64,000 nt of DNA from Stomoxys calcitrans (lineage: Eukaryota > Arthropoda > Insecta > Diptera > Muscidae), in contig NC_081555.1 of the NCBI RefSeq assembly GCF_963082655.1, forward strand, positions 91,117,272 through 91,181,271, read 5' to 3'. Under the pieces are notes generated by a model, which made no database searches, was not told the origin of the DNA, and was given only the letters and a program-made list of their open reading frames with translations. Shown here one piece after another: positions 10,612 through 22,547 of this stretch. Positions within the stretch are counted from its first letter, which is position 1; each line of letters begins with the position of its first letter. A program made the position numbers and the translations under genes.

Positions 10612-11031
10612 CAAATGACCCATTTGCAACCCGACACGGGATTGCTTGAGCACCACACAGACTGGAACATTGAGGTTCGATCTGTGTGGTGTTCATTGCT
10701 GTCACGACAAGCGTAGCTGCGAACTACCGACGTTCACAAATTGCGGATAGTGGAATGTTCCATACGGAGTAGCTGCAACGGCAGTCGCGAACAATCAGCG
10801 GTATCGAGCGTAGAGTTTCAGTGAGAGGCCGGGCGGCACCGACTTTTACACAAATACTGAGTGCCTATGATGCTCGATATGACAAGGCAAGTTAATGGCT
10901 CCTTAAATAACCAATGGCCACTCTTTTAACGCGGCGATCTGTTCTTTGCACCGCAACGAGCTTGCTCATCTACAGGAGTTTGACGAGGATCGCCACCTCC
11001 ACAAATGTGGCTGCAACAACAACAACCCATT
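10612..11031 (+). repeat. B2 element copy 1 (CAA-tailed non-autonomous repeat)
   Basis: Begins near an inverted pair CACCACACAG / CTGTGTGGTG (10652 and 10680). It continues with 'cagtgagaggccgggcggcac', 'ctgagtgcctatgatgctcg' and 'taaccaatggcca', and ends 'gtggctgcaacaacaacaac'. The 'ctgagt..taaccaatggcca' part is shared with the RTE leader at 2410-2690; the tail is of the family A/C-SINE kind. A second, longer copy is at 58868-59614. No ORF. Confidence 0.65.
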
Positions 11032-11079
11032 TGCAGCGACCAACGACATACATCAATAAGAAGTATCTATGAAAAATTG

Positions 11080-11406
11080 ATACAGCCGTAGCCCAGAGGT
11101 TAGCATGTCCGCCTATGACGCTGAACGCCAGGGTTCGAATCCTGGCGAGACCATCAGAAAAAATTTTCAGCGGTGGTTTTCCTCCTCCTTATGCTGGCAA
11201 CATTTGTGAGGTACTATGCCATGTAAAACTTCTCTTCAAAGAGGTGTCGCACTGCGGCACGCCGTTCGGACTCGGCTATAAAAAGGAGGTCCCTTATCAA
11301 TGAGCTTAAAGTTGAATCGGACTGCACTCATAGAAGTTTGTGAGTGCGAAGTTTGCCCCTGTTCCTTAGTGAAATGTTCATGGGCAAAATTTACATTTGT
11401 ATTTGC
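11080..11406 (+). repeat. tRNA-derived SINE copy 1, full length with 11-bp TSD
   Basis: The 5' head carries pol III promoter boxes: an A-box-like GTAGCCCAGAGGTTAGCATG and a perfect B box GGTTCGAATCC near 11132. The body includes 'caacatttgtgaggtactatg', 'gtgtcgcactgcggcacgcc' and 'tataaaaaggaggtccctta', and ends 'ttcatgggcaaaatttacat'. It is flanked by direct repeats ATGAAAAATTG at 11069-11079 and 11407-11417. The tRNA-like head is not a functional tRNA gene, because the acceptor stem does not close and the body continues for 250 bp. Confidence 0.88.
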
Positions 11407-11417
11407 ATGAAAAATTG

Positions 11418-11932
11418 CATGAATGAGGTCATCCTCATGCGCTCGAACGTTATCGTGGTTTCGGTTATCTGTTGAACGGATGGCGAGTTATTTGGTTACA
11501 TGTGTAATAGCTATATGGGTAGATTGACCTAACCCATTGACGATGAATGGGTGGAAAAATACCCAAAAAAAAAAAAAGAATTGTCATAAAAAAATTCTGG
11601 CGCAAGTTATAAAAAAATTAATTAAATGAAATTTGGAATGGCGTAAAGTGGACAAATGAAACTAGTTTAAAAAAATTTTCATATAAGGCTTGTCGAAAAA
11701 TGACAATTTTTTAATGGCTCAAAAATTTAAAGAAAACATTTTCTCAAATTCTCAGGAGTGAGATTAATGGAAACCGTTTTAGAGTCTTGTTGCAGTTGTT
11801 TTCTGTATTAAAAAAAATAAATTACTGACGATTAGCCTTCTAATTTCAAAGCAGGTGCGGTCTTATGTTAAAGTCATTAAAATCTACTTTTCTTGGCTAA
11901 ATGGTCATAAAATATTAAGAAAATTATTTTTT
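11418..11932. other. Gene-free interval
   Basis: AT-rich sequence with a poly-A run near 11565-11577. No exon or named repeat seen. Confidence 0.45.
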
Positions 11933-12920
11933 TTATACCCACGACTTCAGGATGGGTGTGGGTATAAAATATCGTAATATTGATCTAAGACCCCATAAAT
12001 TATATAAATTCTTGATCGTCTCGACAGTCTGAGTCGATCTAGACATGTCTGTACGTCCGTCTATCGAAAAAACGACAGCGGTCGTACGCGTAAAGCTAGC
12101 CGCTTTGAATTTTGCAGAGATACTTACTTCTGATGTAGGTCGTTGGGATTGCAAATGGGCCACATCGGTTCAGATTTGGATATAGCTCCCATATAAACCG
12201 ATCTCCCAGTTTGACTTCTGCGGCCCTGGAAGCCACAATTGTTGTCCAATTTGGCTAACATTTTGCAAGTAGTTTTGGTTATGACTTCCAACAACTGTGC
12301 CAAGTACGGTACAAATTGGTCTATAACCTGATAAAGCTCCCATATAAACCGATCTCCCGATTCGAATTTTTGGAGCCCCTGGAAACCGTATTTTTGGTCC
12401 GAATTGGCTGAAATTTTGCAGATAGTGTTCTGTTATGTGCCAAGTACGGATCAAATCGGTCTATAGCTTGATATAGCTCCCATATAAACCGATCTCCTGA
12501 TTCGACTTCTTGAACCCCTGAAAATCGCAATGTTTGTTCGAATTGGCTGAAATTTTGCAGATAGTGTTCTGTTACGACTTCCCACAACTGTGCCAAGTAC
12601 GGACCAAATCAGTCTATAACCTGATATAGCTCCCATATAAACCGTTCATCCGATTTGACTTCTTGACCCCTTACAAGCCGCAATTTTTGACCGATTAGGC
12701 TGAAACTTTGCATGTAGTGTTCTGTTATTACTTTCAATGACTGTACTAAGTAAAGTCCAAATCGGTTTATAACCTGATATAGCTCCCATATAAACCGATC
12801 TGTAATTTGTCTTCTTGAGTCCTTACAAGCCGCAATTTTTTTCGCTTTGGCTGAAATTTTGCATGCGGTGTTCTGTTACGGCTTTTAACAACTGTGCCAA
12901 GTACGGTCTATAACAGTCTA

Positions 12921-14213
12921 AAGAGTGATTTGTTAAGAGCTTGATAACTTTTTTTTTTAAAAAAACGCATAAAATTTGCAAAATCTCATCGGTTCTTTAT
13001 TTGAAACGTTAGATTGGTCCATGACATTTACTTTTTGAAGATAATTTCATTTAAATGTTGACCGCGGCTGCGTCTTAGGTGGTCCATTCGGAAAGTCCAA
13101 TTTTGGGCAACTTTTTCGAGCATTTCGGCCGGAATAGCCCGAATTTCTTCGGAAATGTTGTCTTCCAAAGCTGGCTATTTCTGTAGACTTTAGACTTGAC
13201 GTGGCCCCACAAAAAATAGTCTAAAGGCGTCAAATCGCATGATCTTGGTGGCCAACTTACCGGTCCATTTCTTGAGATGAATTGTTCTCCGAAGTTTTCC
13301 CTCAAAATGGCCATAGAATCGCGAGCTGTGTGGCATGTAGCGCCATCTTGTTGAAACCACATGTCAACCAAGTTCAGTTCTTCCATTTTTGGCAACAAAA
13401 AGTTTGTTAGCATCGAACGATAGCGATCGCCATTCACCGTAACGTTGCGTCCAACAGCATCTTTGAAAAAATACGGTCCAATGATTCCACCAGCGTACAA
13501 ACCACACCAAACAGTGCATTTTTTGGGATGCATGGGCAGTTCTTGAACGGCTTCTGGTTGCTCTTCACTCCAAATGCGGCAATTTTGCTTATTTACGTAG
13601 CCATTCAACCAGAAATGAGCCTCATCGCTGAACAAAATTTGTCGATAAAAAAGCGGATTTTCTGCCAACTTTTCTAGGGCCCATTCACTGAAAATTCGAC
13701 GTTGTGGCAGATCGTTCGGCTTCAGTTCTTGCACGAGCTGTATTTTATACGGTTTTACACCAAGATCTTTGCGTAAAATCTTCCATGTGGTCGAATAACA
13801 CAAACCCAATTGCTGCGAACGGCGACGAATCGACATTTCACGGTCTTCAGCAACACTCTCAGAAACAGACGCAATATTCTCTTCTGTACGCACTGTACGC
13901 ATTCGTGTGGTTGGTTTAATGTCCAATAAAGTAAACTGAGTGCGAAACTTGGTCACAATCGCATTAATTGTTTGCTCACTTGGTCGATTATGTAGACCAT
14001 AAATCGGACGTAAAGCGCGAAACACATTTCGAACCGAACACTGATTTTGGTAATAAAATTCAATGATTTGCAAGCGTTGCTCGTTAGTAAGTCTATTCAT
14101 GATGAAATGTCAAAGCATACTGAGCATCTTTCTCTTTGACACCATGTCTGAAATCCCACGTGATCTGTCAAATACTAATGCATGAAAATCCTAATCTCAA
14201 CAAAATCACCCTT
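12921..14213 (-). mobile_element. Tc1/mariner element, rosa-type (DD41D), 1293 bp
   Basis: Imperfect terminal inverted repeats begin AAGAGTGATTTGTTAAGAG at 12921 and, read from the other strand, AAGGGTGATTTTGTTGAGA at 14213. TA dinucleotides flank both ends (12919-12920 and 14214-14215), as expected for mariner target duplication. The element encodes one transposase on the minus strand and sits inside a DINE-like repeat, whose unit resumes directly at 'taacctgatatagctccc'. It is near complete; only the transposase C-terminus is broken. Confidence 0.9.
13075..14100 (-). pseudogene. Mariner transposase, rosa/DD41D type, C-terminal frameshift
   Basis: The 341-codon ORF starts at ATG 14100. Its N-terminus (MNRLTNEQRLQIIEFYYQNQ) is the first helix-turn-helix, and 'IRRRSQQLGLCYSTTWKILRK' (about residues 91-111) the second. 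Catalytic residues are in 'ILFSDEAHFW' (first D), 'WFQQDGATCHTAR' (second D) and 'SCDLTPLDYFLWG'. There are 41 residues between the second D and the last D of LTPLD, giving DD41D, the rosa signature (named from Ceratitis rosa). After KSKVYRNS the frame is wrong: another frame over 13170-13030 gives the expected end (ALEDNISEEIRAIPAEMLEKV ... RGQHLNEIIF). A single indel near 13165-13180 therefore inactivates or alters the last ~50 residues. Mariner transposases act in the nucleus by cut-and-paste. Confidence 0.9.
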
Positions 14214-14442
14214 TATAACCTGATATAGCTCCCATATAAACCTATTTCGAATATCTTTGTTCGGTTCCTAGAAGCTTTGATTTTTGCTTGTTTGACAGAA
14301 GTTTGGTATGTAGAATAAAATTTTGCCCTTTAACTAAATTAAATTTGTATAAATTTTTAGCAGATTCCACGGTGTTGGGTTTCCAGGATTCGGCCCGTCC
14401 GAACTTAGCACAATTTTACTTTTTTGTTATAAAAACATATTC

Positions 14443-15771
14443 CTTATAGACTCAGAAACGGTTAAACCGATTTTCTTGAAATTTTCACAGATGGTGCATA
14501 ATGACCCCGTGGTGAAAATAGGGTATAAAATTTTTTGATATCTGAAGGGGGGACGGACCCTCCCCCTTACCCCCAATTTTCAGAAACGCCAGATCTCGGA
14601 GATGGGTGTTGCGATTTAAGCAAAATATTGTGTGCTCTTTTATAGTAACCTACAAACAAAAATTTGATATCCAAATTTCGGGTAGGGTACCTAGGTACCA
14701 AAACCTACCAATCACGACAATATGGGACTCAAATGAAAGGTATGTAGGATAAGAAAACGTATCTGATATCCAATTGGCGGACCAAGAGTTTGGGGGACCT
14801 CCCCCCAAAGCATCCCTAAATCGGACATATTGTATTTACCGACCATGGCAATATGGGACTCAAATGAAAAGTTTTTGCGAGTAAAATACGAATCTGATAT
14901 CCAAATGTGGGACCCACCACCATAACAACCCCCAAATTGAACGTAATTTCTTACCACGACAATTTTGGTCTTAAAGAGAGTGGAGCTTGCTATTGGTAGT
15001 TTTTAGGGCCCATACCTCCTTAATGAAAGGTATTTGAGATTAGAAAACAAATTTGAAATCCAATTTTTAGACAAATGGCAATGTGGGGTTCAAATAAATG
15101 ATATTCCTCAAAGAGTCCAAATTTACCGACCATGGCAATATGTGGCTTAAATGAAAGGTATGGAAAACTAATTTCATAACCAATTGTTGGGGTCAAGTGT
15201 TTGGGAACGCTTCATCCCATAAACTCCACTTAAATCAATATGAGGTTTAAATAAATGGTATTTGAGAGTAGAACCGGATGTTGATATATTTTTCAGGGTT
15301 AAGTGTCTGGGGAACCAACCCATCCTCCAAAATACCCCTAAATCTGACATATTTATTTACCGACCATTGCAATATAGGGCTCAAATGAATGGTATTTTGG
15401 AGCAGAGCACGAAATTGATACTCACTTTCGGGATCACGTTTTTGGGTTTCACACTACACCCTTAAACCACGAACCACCACATTGGGTGCCTTCCTACTCC
15501 CAAAATCCACATGAAAATATCGGGTTCAAATCAAGTCTTTTAGGAATGACCCTAAACCCTTCGAGCGAATTCAAAGGCCAATTAAGATCATATGGATTCA
15601 GATAAAGGCAGTTATATTGTTATACTACTAGTCAAGGGATATACCATTTTCGTAGCATGACAATTCACTAAAAGCTCTTTAATTGCCGAAAATTAATATT
15701 CAAAGGATAATTCTGTTCCATATAAAGTAAAAGAAGGCGCAGCGGAGCGAGCCGGGTTCAGCTAGTGTTAT
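14443..15771 (+). mobile_element. Helitron-like element W2
   Basis: The leader begins 5'-truncated at 'attccttatagactcagaaac' (14450), then come ~100-130 bp degenerate units ('accatggcaatatgggactcaaatgaaaggtat'). It ends at 15732-15771 with AGGCGCAGCGGAGCGAGCC, GGGTTCAGCTAG and T. A GC-rich hairpin directly upstream of CTAG|T is the classic Helitron 3' end. No replicase or helicase coding sequence is present, so it is non-autonomous. Confidence 0.6.
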
Positions 15772-16177
15772 TTATATCAGAAATGAAAGTTATTGTCAGA
15801 ATAAAAAAAAAAGTCCAAAAAAACATGTACTCCAACGTTTTTCACAAAAGAAGTTTGTTTGTCAACAAAATTTCCTTTATGTGAAACGAATTTTTTTTTT
15901 TTGCGTGTATCATAACAAATTCCTTATTAATTGATATAGTGAATGGAGCAAGAAGTTCCTCCACCATTTTGAGCCCCAAAATACCTAATAAACGTTGCAA
16001 TGTGTGACCCAGTTCATTTAAATATTCGGCAATATATTTAAATACTTAAATGGAATATGTTCATCGTTGACCCTGATAACAATAATATGCACATTTATAA
16101 ATAAAAAGGAAAATGAAATCATTGAACAATTATTGGAATCAGTATCGCTGAAAATGCGATTGTAATAAATTGTGAAT
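15772..16177. other. AT-rich gene-free interval
   Basis: Nothing recognised. The end of this interval borders the segment that is duplicated 1.28 kb downstream. Confidence 0.45.
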
Positions 16178-16341
16178 TCATTAAATAATTTGCCTGAATA
16201 TGTAAACCTACGTACATATATATTATCAATTTAACTGCACCTCTTTCCTCAATGCCAATAATTAGTCAGTGTGCCCAATAAAGAAAAAAAGCAATTCCTT
16301 TTATCGACCAGAATTACTATTAAGTAGTTCAACGAGATAAT

Positions 16342-16625
16342 TTTATACCCACCACCATGGGGGTATACTAATCTAATCGTTCCCTTTGCAACACATTAAA
16401 ATATCGATCTAAGACCAATCATTTCTTTATCGTCTTTATCGTCGTTCTTTATCGTCAACATTCCAAGTCAATCTGGATATGTCCGTCTGTAGAAACCACG
16501 ATAGCGTTGGAACGCGTAAAACTTACCTCTCGAATGTTTGCAGATACTTCTTCTTGAGGTAGGTCGGACGTTGGGGATACAGCTCCCATATAAAATGTTG
16601 CTACGATTTAACATCTTCAGGTCAT
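16342..16625 (+). repeat. DINE-like 5' fragment
   Basis: 'ttttatacccaccaccatgggggtatactaatctaatcg' start, the core with 'gtcaatctggatatgtccgtctg', and the 'gatacagctcccatataaaatg' unit. It is then fused to Helitron-like sequence at about 16625. Duplicated at 17620-17893. Confidence 0.6.
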
Positions 16626-19130
16626 GCAAACAGGAATTATTTACTGACCATGGGAATATGGGGCTTAAATAAAAGGTATTTGATTGTAGAATTAGAATCT
16701 GATATCCAAATATGATACCAAGTGTTTGGGGGGCCGCCTCTCCCCAAAAACCTCCCCAAAGGGGACACATTTACGACCATAGCCACATGGGGCTCAAATG
16801 AAAGGTCTTTGAGAGTAAAGCACAAATCTGATATCAATATTCCGGAAAAGTGTCTATGGGGGCACCACACCCCCAAAACACCCCTAACCCGGACATATTT
16901 ACCAATCATGGCAATATGGGACTCAAATAAAAGGTATTTGCGAGTAGAATACGAATCTGATATCCAAATGTGGGACCACGTTTCTGGGGGCCCACCCCTT
17001 CCCCAAAACACCCCTCAAACAGGACTTATTTACTGACCATGGGAATATGGGGCTTAAATTAAAGGTATTTGAGTGTAGAATTAGAATCTGATATCCAAAT
17101 ATGGGACCAAGTGTTTGGGGGCCGCCTCTCACCAAAAACATCCCCCAAAGAGGACAAATTTACAGCAATAGCCATATGGGGCTCAAATGAAAGGTCTTTG
17201 GGAGTAAAGCACGAATCTGATATTAATATTTGGAAAAAGTGTCTATGGGGCCACCTCACCCCCACAACACCCAAATAGGAAGTATTTGCTGACTATTGCA
17301 ATATGAGGCTCAAATAAGTGGGTTTTTAGAGTGGAACACGAATCCGATATATATTTTCAAGGCCAACTCACTGAGTGGCCGCCCATCCCCCAAAACACCC
17401 CCCAAGCCGGTCACGTTTGCCGACTGTGGAAATATGGGGTTCAAATCAAGTCTTTTAGGAATCAATAAATAATTTGCCTGAATATGTAAACCTACGTACA
17501 TATATATTATCAATTTAACTGCACCTTTTTCCTCAATACCAGTAATTAGTCAGTGTGCCTAATAAAGATAAAAACAATTCCTTTTATCGACCAGAATTAC
17601 TATTAAGTAGTTCAACGAGATAATTTTATACTCCCCACCATGGGGGTATACTAATCTAATCGTTCCCTTTGCAACACATTAAAATATCGATCTAAGACCA
17701 ATCATTTCTTTATCGTCGTTCTTTATCGTCAACATTCCAAGTCAATCTGGACATGTCCGTCTGTAGAAACCACGATAGCGTTGAAACGCGTAAAACTTAC
17801 CTCTCGAATTTTTGCAGATACTTCTTATTGAGGTAGGTCGATCGTTGGGGATACAGCTCCCATATAAAATGTTGCTACGATTTAACTTTTTCAGGTCATG
17901 CAAACAGGACTTATTTACTGACCATGGGAATATGGGGCTTATATAAAAGGTATTTGAGTGTAGAATTAGAATCTGATATCCAAATATGATACCAAGTGTT
18001 TGGTGGGCCGACTCTCCCAAACGGGACACCTTTACGACCATAGCCACATGGGGCTCAAATGGAAGGTCTTTGGGAGTAAAGCACAAATCTGATATCAATA
18101 TTCCGCAAAAGTGTCTATGGGGCCACCACACCCCCAAAGCACCACCCAACCCATAAAACACCCCTTAATCGGACATATTTACCGATCATGGCAATATGGA
18201 ACTCAAATGAAAGGTATTTGCGAGTAGAATACGAATCTGATATCCAAATGTGGGACCACGTTTCTGGGGGCCTACCCTTCCCCAAAACACCCCCCCCCCC
18301 CAACGGGACTTATTTACTGACAATGGGAATATGGGGCTTAAATAAATATATATATTTATATATATATTTTCAAGCCCAACTCACTGAGTGGCCGACCATC
18401 CCCCAAAACACCCCCCCAAGCCGGTCACGTTTGCCGACTATGGAAATATGGGGCTCAAATTAAAGGTATTTGGGAGTAGACCACGTATCTGATATCAACA
18501 TTAGGGACCAACTGTCTGGGGGACGTCCCACCACCATAACAACCCCCAAATAGGACGTATTTGCTTACCAAGACAATTTGGGTCGTAAAGAGAGTGGAGT
18601 GTTTGGGCGACCACCCTATTCCCCAAAACACCCCTAAATCGGCCATATATACCGACCATGTCAATGTGGAGCTTAAATGAAAGGTATTGGGGAGTAAAGC
18701 AAGAATTGATACCCACTTTCGGGACCAATTTTCTGGGGGTCAACCCCTTTCCCAAAATATGGGGTTCAAATAAATGATATGTAGATATATGAGAATAGAT
18801 CACGTTGCTGACATATTTTCCGGGCTTAGTGTTAGGGGGACCATCCCAATCCCCAAAACACCCCTAAATCGGCCATATTTACCGACCATGTCAATGTGGA
18901 GATTAAATGAAAGGTATTGGGGGGTAGAGCAAGAATTGATACCCACTTTCGGGACCAATTTTCTGGGGGTCAACCCCTTTCCCAAAATACCTCACAAGCA
19001 TCAATTTTTTAGTGACCATCACCCTTTCGACGATGCGAATATGTGATATTTAAGATTAGAAAACGAATTTGATAACCTATTTTGGGCCATGTGTTTGGGG
19101 GACGCCTCACCTTCGTCTTCCTCGTCAACA
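16626..19130 (+). repeat. Helitron-like W-family minisatellite block
   Basis: More than a dozen degenerate ~100-130 bp units of the form 'accatggcaatatggg(g/a)ctcaaatgaaaggt..gagtagaa.acgaatctgatatccaa..tgggacca..ttgggggcc..cccaaaacacccc'. The DINE scrap at 17620-17893 interrupts it. A (TA)n run is at 18347-18372. The short ORFs here run through repeat units and have no coding character. Confidence 0.65.
17620..17893 (+). repeat. DINE-like 5' fragment, duplicate copy
   Basis: Same content as 16342-16625, carried along by the tandem duplication. A 12-bp deletion near 17715 distinguishes it. Confidence 0.6.
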
Positions 19131-19139
19131 GGAATATTT

Positions 19140-20057
19140 TTAGTCGGTTAAAAGACGAGTTGCAAGCTGAACGAATGTAATCTGCCGGTATTTTAGCCCA
19201 TTTCCGTGCAAGACCTTCTTCAACGCATTTGTACTGGCATAGATCTCAGTGAAAAATTCATCATTTATGAACCTATGGCAGCTATATCTCAATATAATCC
19301 GATATCCACCATATTCTAGAAGGCTATGTGAGGGTCTAACACAAATCATTATACCACATTCATCGGTTAAAAAATGCACTTTTAATGGCCTAAGAACTTA
19401 AATTGGGAGATCGGTAAATGTACATCCCAGTTATATTCGAATATAGACCGATCTGAACCAAACAGAACACAAATGTCGAGGAGCTTAACACAGCCCGCTG
19501 TGTCAAATATCAGCGAAATCGATTAATATACGTGCTTTTATTGTCTTAAGAACTCAAATCGGGAGATCGAAGCATATGGCGTATATATTTAAATGTAGCC
19601 CGATCACGACCAATATATTGCGCTTTAAGGACTCAAGACCCCAAATCGAAAGATCGGTCTATGTGGCAGCTATATCTAACTCCGTGCCGATCTGGACCAA
19701 ATTAACCAAGCATGTCGAGAGGGCTTACACAACTCTCAGTCCCAAATGTCAGCGATATTGGATAATAAATGTAGCCTTAATAGGCTTAAGACCTTAAATC
19801 GGCAGATCGGTCTATATGAGGGCTATATCAAGATATAGTCCATTTTCGAACTTAACCTCCCTATGAACAAAAAACGGAATCGTTGCAAAGTTTCAGATCC
19901 ACATCTCTTTTTTGTAAGACTGTAGAGTGATTTCAACAGGCATACCAACGGACGGACATGGCTAGATCATATTACATTTTTACGACCATCAATAATATAT
20001 ATACTTTAAAGGTCGAACAAAATGAATATACCCCCATCCTCCGGTGGATATAAAAAT
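19140..20057 (-). mobile_element. DINE-like subfamily 2 copy, 3'-truncated
   Basis: Minus-strand start at 20057 with 'TTTTATATCCACCGGAGGATGGGGGTATATTCATTTTG', then units of 'gatcggtctatatggcagctatatc' with 'cagcgaaatcg' and 'ccttaaatcgg..agatcgg'. The expected 3' hairpin is absent; the copy degrades towards 19140. Confidence 0.6.
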
Positions 20058-20089
20058 GGGAAAAATAAAATATAAAGATAAAATACAAA

Positions 20090-20708
20090 CAAAACAAAAA
20101 GTCAAGATCCCAGATCGGTCTATACCAGGTTATGGACGGATTTGAATCATACTTAGCACAATTATTGGAAGTGATACCAAAACACCACGTGCAAAATTTC
20201 AGCCAAATCGGATAATAATTGCGGCCTCTAGTGGCTCAAGAAGAAGAAGATCCCAGATCAGTTTATATGGCAGCTATATCAGGGTACGGACCGATTTGAA
20301 CCATACTCAACACAGTTGTTGAAAGTCATACCAAAACACTTCATGCAAAATTTCAGCCAAATCGGATAAGAATTGTGCCCTCTAGCGGCTCAAGAAGTCA
20401 AGATCCCAGATCGGTTTATATGGCAGCTATATCAAAACGTGGACCGATATAGCCCATTTAAAATCCCAACCGATCTACACTAATAAGAAGTATTTGTGCA
20501 AAATTTCAAGCGGCTAGTTTTACTCCTTCGAAAGTTAGAGTGCTTTCGACAGACAGACAGACGGACGGACGGACAAGGCTAGTTCGACTTAGAATGTCAT
20601 GACGATCAAGAATATATAGACTTTATGGGGTCTTATACGAATATTTCGAGGAGTTATAAACAGAATGACGAAATTAGTATACCCCCATCCTATGGTGGAG
20701 GGTATAAT
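20090..20708 (-). mobile_element. DINE-like copy, 3'-truncated
   Basis: Starts at 20708 (minus) with ATACCCTCCACCATAGGATGG, then 'cttgatcgtcatgacattc' and a GTCCGTCCGTCC stretch, followed by three ~170-bp units ('aaatttcagccaaatcggataa', 'ctctagcggctcaagaagtc'). It stops at about 20090 without the TTCGGCC hairpin. Confidence 0.65.
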
Positions 20709-20890
20709 AAATGTGCGCATTTCCAAGTCAATAGTTTTATATTTCAACGCTATTGTGATCTCAGTATACGAATGTATGTTAGGGTTGTTCAATTTATAAA
20801 AGCCTAAAGATGCTCCACAAGGGATTATCACCATTATAACTCACAACAAATATCAAGAATTTTAGCCCAAGAAATCATGGGTCTAAAACA

Positions 20891-21195
20891 AAATGCAAAT
20901 TTTGCCCATGAACATTCCACTAAGGAACAGGGGCAAACTTCTCACATATCAAAGAGTGCAGTCCGATTCAAGCTTTAAGCTCAATGATAAGGGGTCTCCA
21001 TTTTATAGCTGAGCCCGAACGGCATGCCGCAGTGCGACACCTCTTTCGAGAGAAGTTTTACATGGCATAGTACCTCACAAATGTTGCCAGCATTATGAGG
21101 GGAAAACCACCGTTGAAAATATTTTCTAATGGTCTCGCCAGGATTCGAACCCAGGCGTTCAGCGGACATGCTAACCTCTGCGCTACGGTTGCCTC
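20891..21195 (-). repeat. tRNA-derived SINE copy 2
   Basis: The head lies at the right end, with a B box GGTTCGAATCC on the minus strand (complement at 21143-21153) and 'gcatgtccgctgaacgcctg'. The anticodon-loop region is shortened relative to other copies. The body matches copy 1. Flanked by CTAAAACA at 20883-20890 and 21196-21203, a probable 8-bp target duplication. Confidence 0.82.
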
Positions 21196-21203
21196 CTAAA
21201 ACA

Positions 21204-22442
21204 GTGGTGGGCAAATAAACACATACTAGTGTATGTTAATGTGAACGTACACAAGAAAATAGTATGCACATGTGTTAATTCCCTTACCACTGGTCTAAAA
21301 TCAAAATCGAACTTCCGGTAGCAACCGACAAAAATCGACCCCCCCCTAATGTATATGGCTACATCAACTAAAATTGTCAAGACAATCACGAATATACTTG
21401 TACAATTAAATTATTACAAAACTGTCATTTTCATTTTCTCATCCAAGTTATCAATGAAGCGGCTATATTCTTCTCTTGACGCAATACAAAAAAATATTTA
21501 AGCAAATTAAAAACGCAAAACGAAATCAAAAGTTCAAATAAAAACTTGACAAAGCAAAACAAAGGAATAAAACAAGTTTACATTTGCCAAGTATAAATGG
21601 TTTGTTTTTGTTTGGCATGCTGAAATGGCCTAAGAAGATGGCAAAAACTGTGGGCGCTCAGCATCAAGTTGTCTCCAAGTGAGAATCAAGTTCCAAATAC
21701 CGCAAAAAAATACATACTGTGGCTCCATTTGATTGGTTTAGGGTAGTATGTGAGCTTTAGTCTTTTAAAGACGCTCGTTCGCTCGCACACTCAGCGATGT
21801 AGTTCAAGGTTAACAATATTTAATTGTGATTATTGTTTAAACAATTTCCAGAAATGAACATTAATATCAAAGAGAATGCCTTTCGCACATGGAGATTTTG
21901 TAAACAAAAGAAAAAAATATTCGGGCATATATGCGAAAGCAAATTTCACAAAATTCACTGCACTTTCAGAGGAACACAGGAAGCCCATAAAGCAAATTCA
22001 ATACACTGGTGTAGACGATGGCCCGGTGCAGTTGTTTAATAGTGATGATCGTATCGCGCGCTGATGATTCATGCCTTAAGATCATCGATTTGAATACAAT
22101 GAGTTTTGAGAAAACAAAACAGATAAAAGTCTCGCTGAACAGTTACTCACAGACAAGACAGAAGGAACCAAAAACAATCTCTGTTACTGAGTTATTTATG
22201 TATAAAATGTTAAAATACGTATTCATTTCACAATGCTTTCAGCTTGGTATTGCTGAATGGGAGCCACAATTCACCAAAATAGTCCATTATTCTTAGAAGA
22301 GACTCATTGCAGAGTACAAACGAAATAATTGAGAAGATACCACTAATTTGTCATTTGTGCTAATACTTGATGAGTTAACACTTCAGCTTCTAAAGATAAT
22401 CGCTTTTTTTAGTTTGTACGACATTCTAGTAATCTATCTATA
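21204..22442. other. Gene-free or unassigned interval
   Basis: Mostly AT-rich and not visibly repetitive. A 62-codon ORF at 21876-22064 (MPFAHGDFVNKRKKYSG...) has some protein-like composition, but no family match, no good upstream context and no splice structure, so I do not call it. Confidence 0.4.
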
Positions 22443-22483
22443 ATAGCCGAACCGGGCCCGATCCGCTGCGCCTTCTTTAACTC
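22443..22483 (-). repeat. Helitron-like 3' end
   Basis: Read on the minus strand: AAAGAAGGCGCAGCGGATCG, then GGCCCGGTTCGGCTA. It is the same terminal motif as at 15732-15771 and probably the 3' end of the W element whose 5' end is near 24850. Confidence 0.5.
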
Positions 22484-22547
22484 TCTAATATCTTTTTAGG
22501 ATGGGGACACTTCGCCCTAAATGCGGATATCGAAATCGTACCTTTGT

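Larger units (their letters stand above)
11933..14432 (+). mobile_element. DINE-1/mini-me-like element (non-autonomous Helentron type), split by mariner
   Basis: The 5' end carries an imperfect palindrome, TATACCCAC..GTGGGTATA (11935-11966). It is followed by 'cttgatcgtctcgacag..gtcgatctag.catgtc..gtccgtc', matching the mini-me core between TA-rich and GTCY-rich stretches. Internal ~165-bp units repeat the motif 'gatatagctcccatataaaccgatct' at least five times. The 3' end near 14393-14432 has the hairpin-like GGATTCGGCCCGTCCGAACTTAGCAC and a T-rich end. The mariner at 12921-14213 interrupts the last unit. Assignment rests on recalled features of DINE-1/mini-me (subterminal inverted repeats, 3' hairpin). 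Confidence 0.7.
16178..18460 (+). repeat. Local tandem duplication (~1.28 kb unit)
   Basis: The segment starting 'aataatttgcctgaatatgt' near 16183 recurs near 17467. Correspondence continues through the DINE scrap and the Helitron-like units (16622 to 17894; 16985 to 18250), then jumps to 17352/18364, so the second copy has lost about 270 bp. Differences are a few percent, so the duplication is moderately old. Confidence 0.75.

Noticed and set aside
11085..11160. Functional tRNA gene
   Set aside because: A and B boxes are present, but the acceptor stem does not close and the sequence continues as a SINE body in every copy.
12170..12636. Repeated ORFs with 'YLQNFSQ' and 'GDRFIWELYQ' type text as a gene family
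   Set aside because: They are translations of the ~165-bp DINE-like unit and occur in every copy of it in varying frames.
16468..18803. ORFs with 'HIWISDSYSTRKYL' type repeats as coding genes
   Set aside because: They are products of the Helitron-like minisatellite units, with frame changes at every unit boundary.
21876..22064. 62-codon ORF MPFAHGDFVNKRKKYSG... as a gene
   Set aside because: Weak upstream context, no recognised motif and no evidence of splicing. Left as unassigned.
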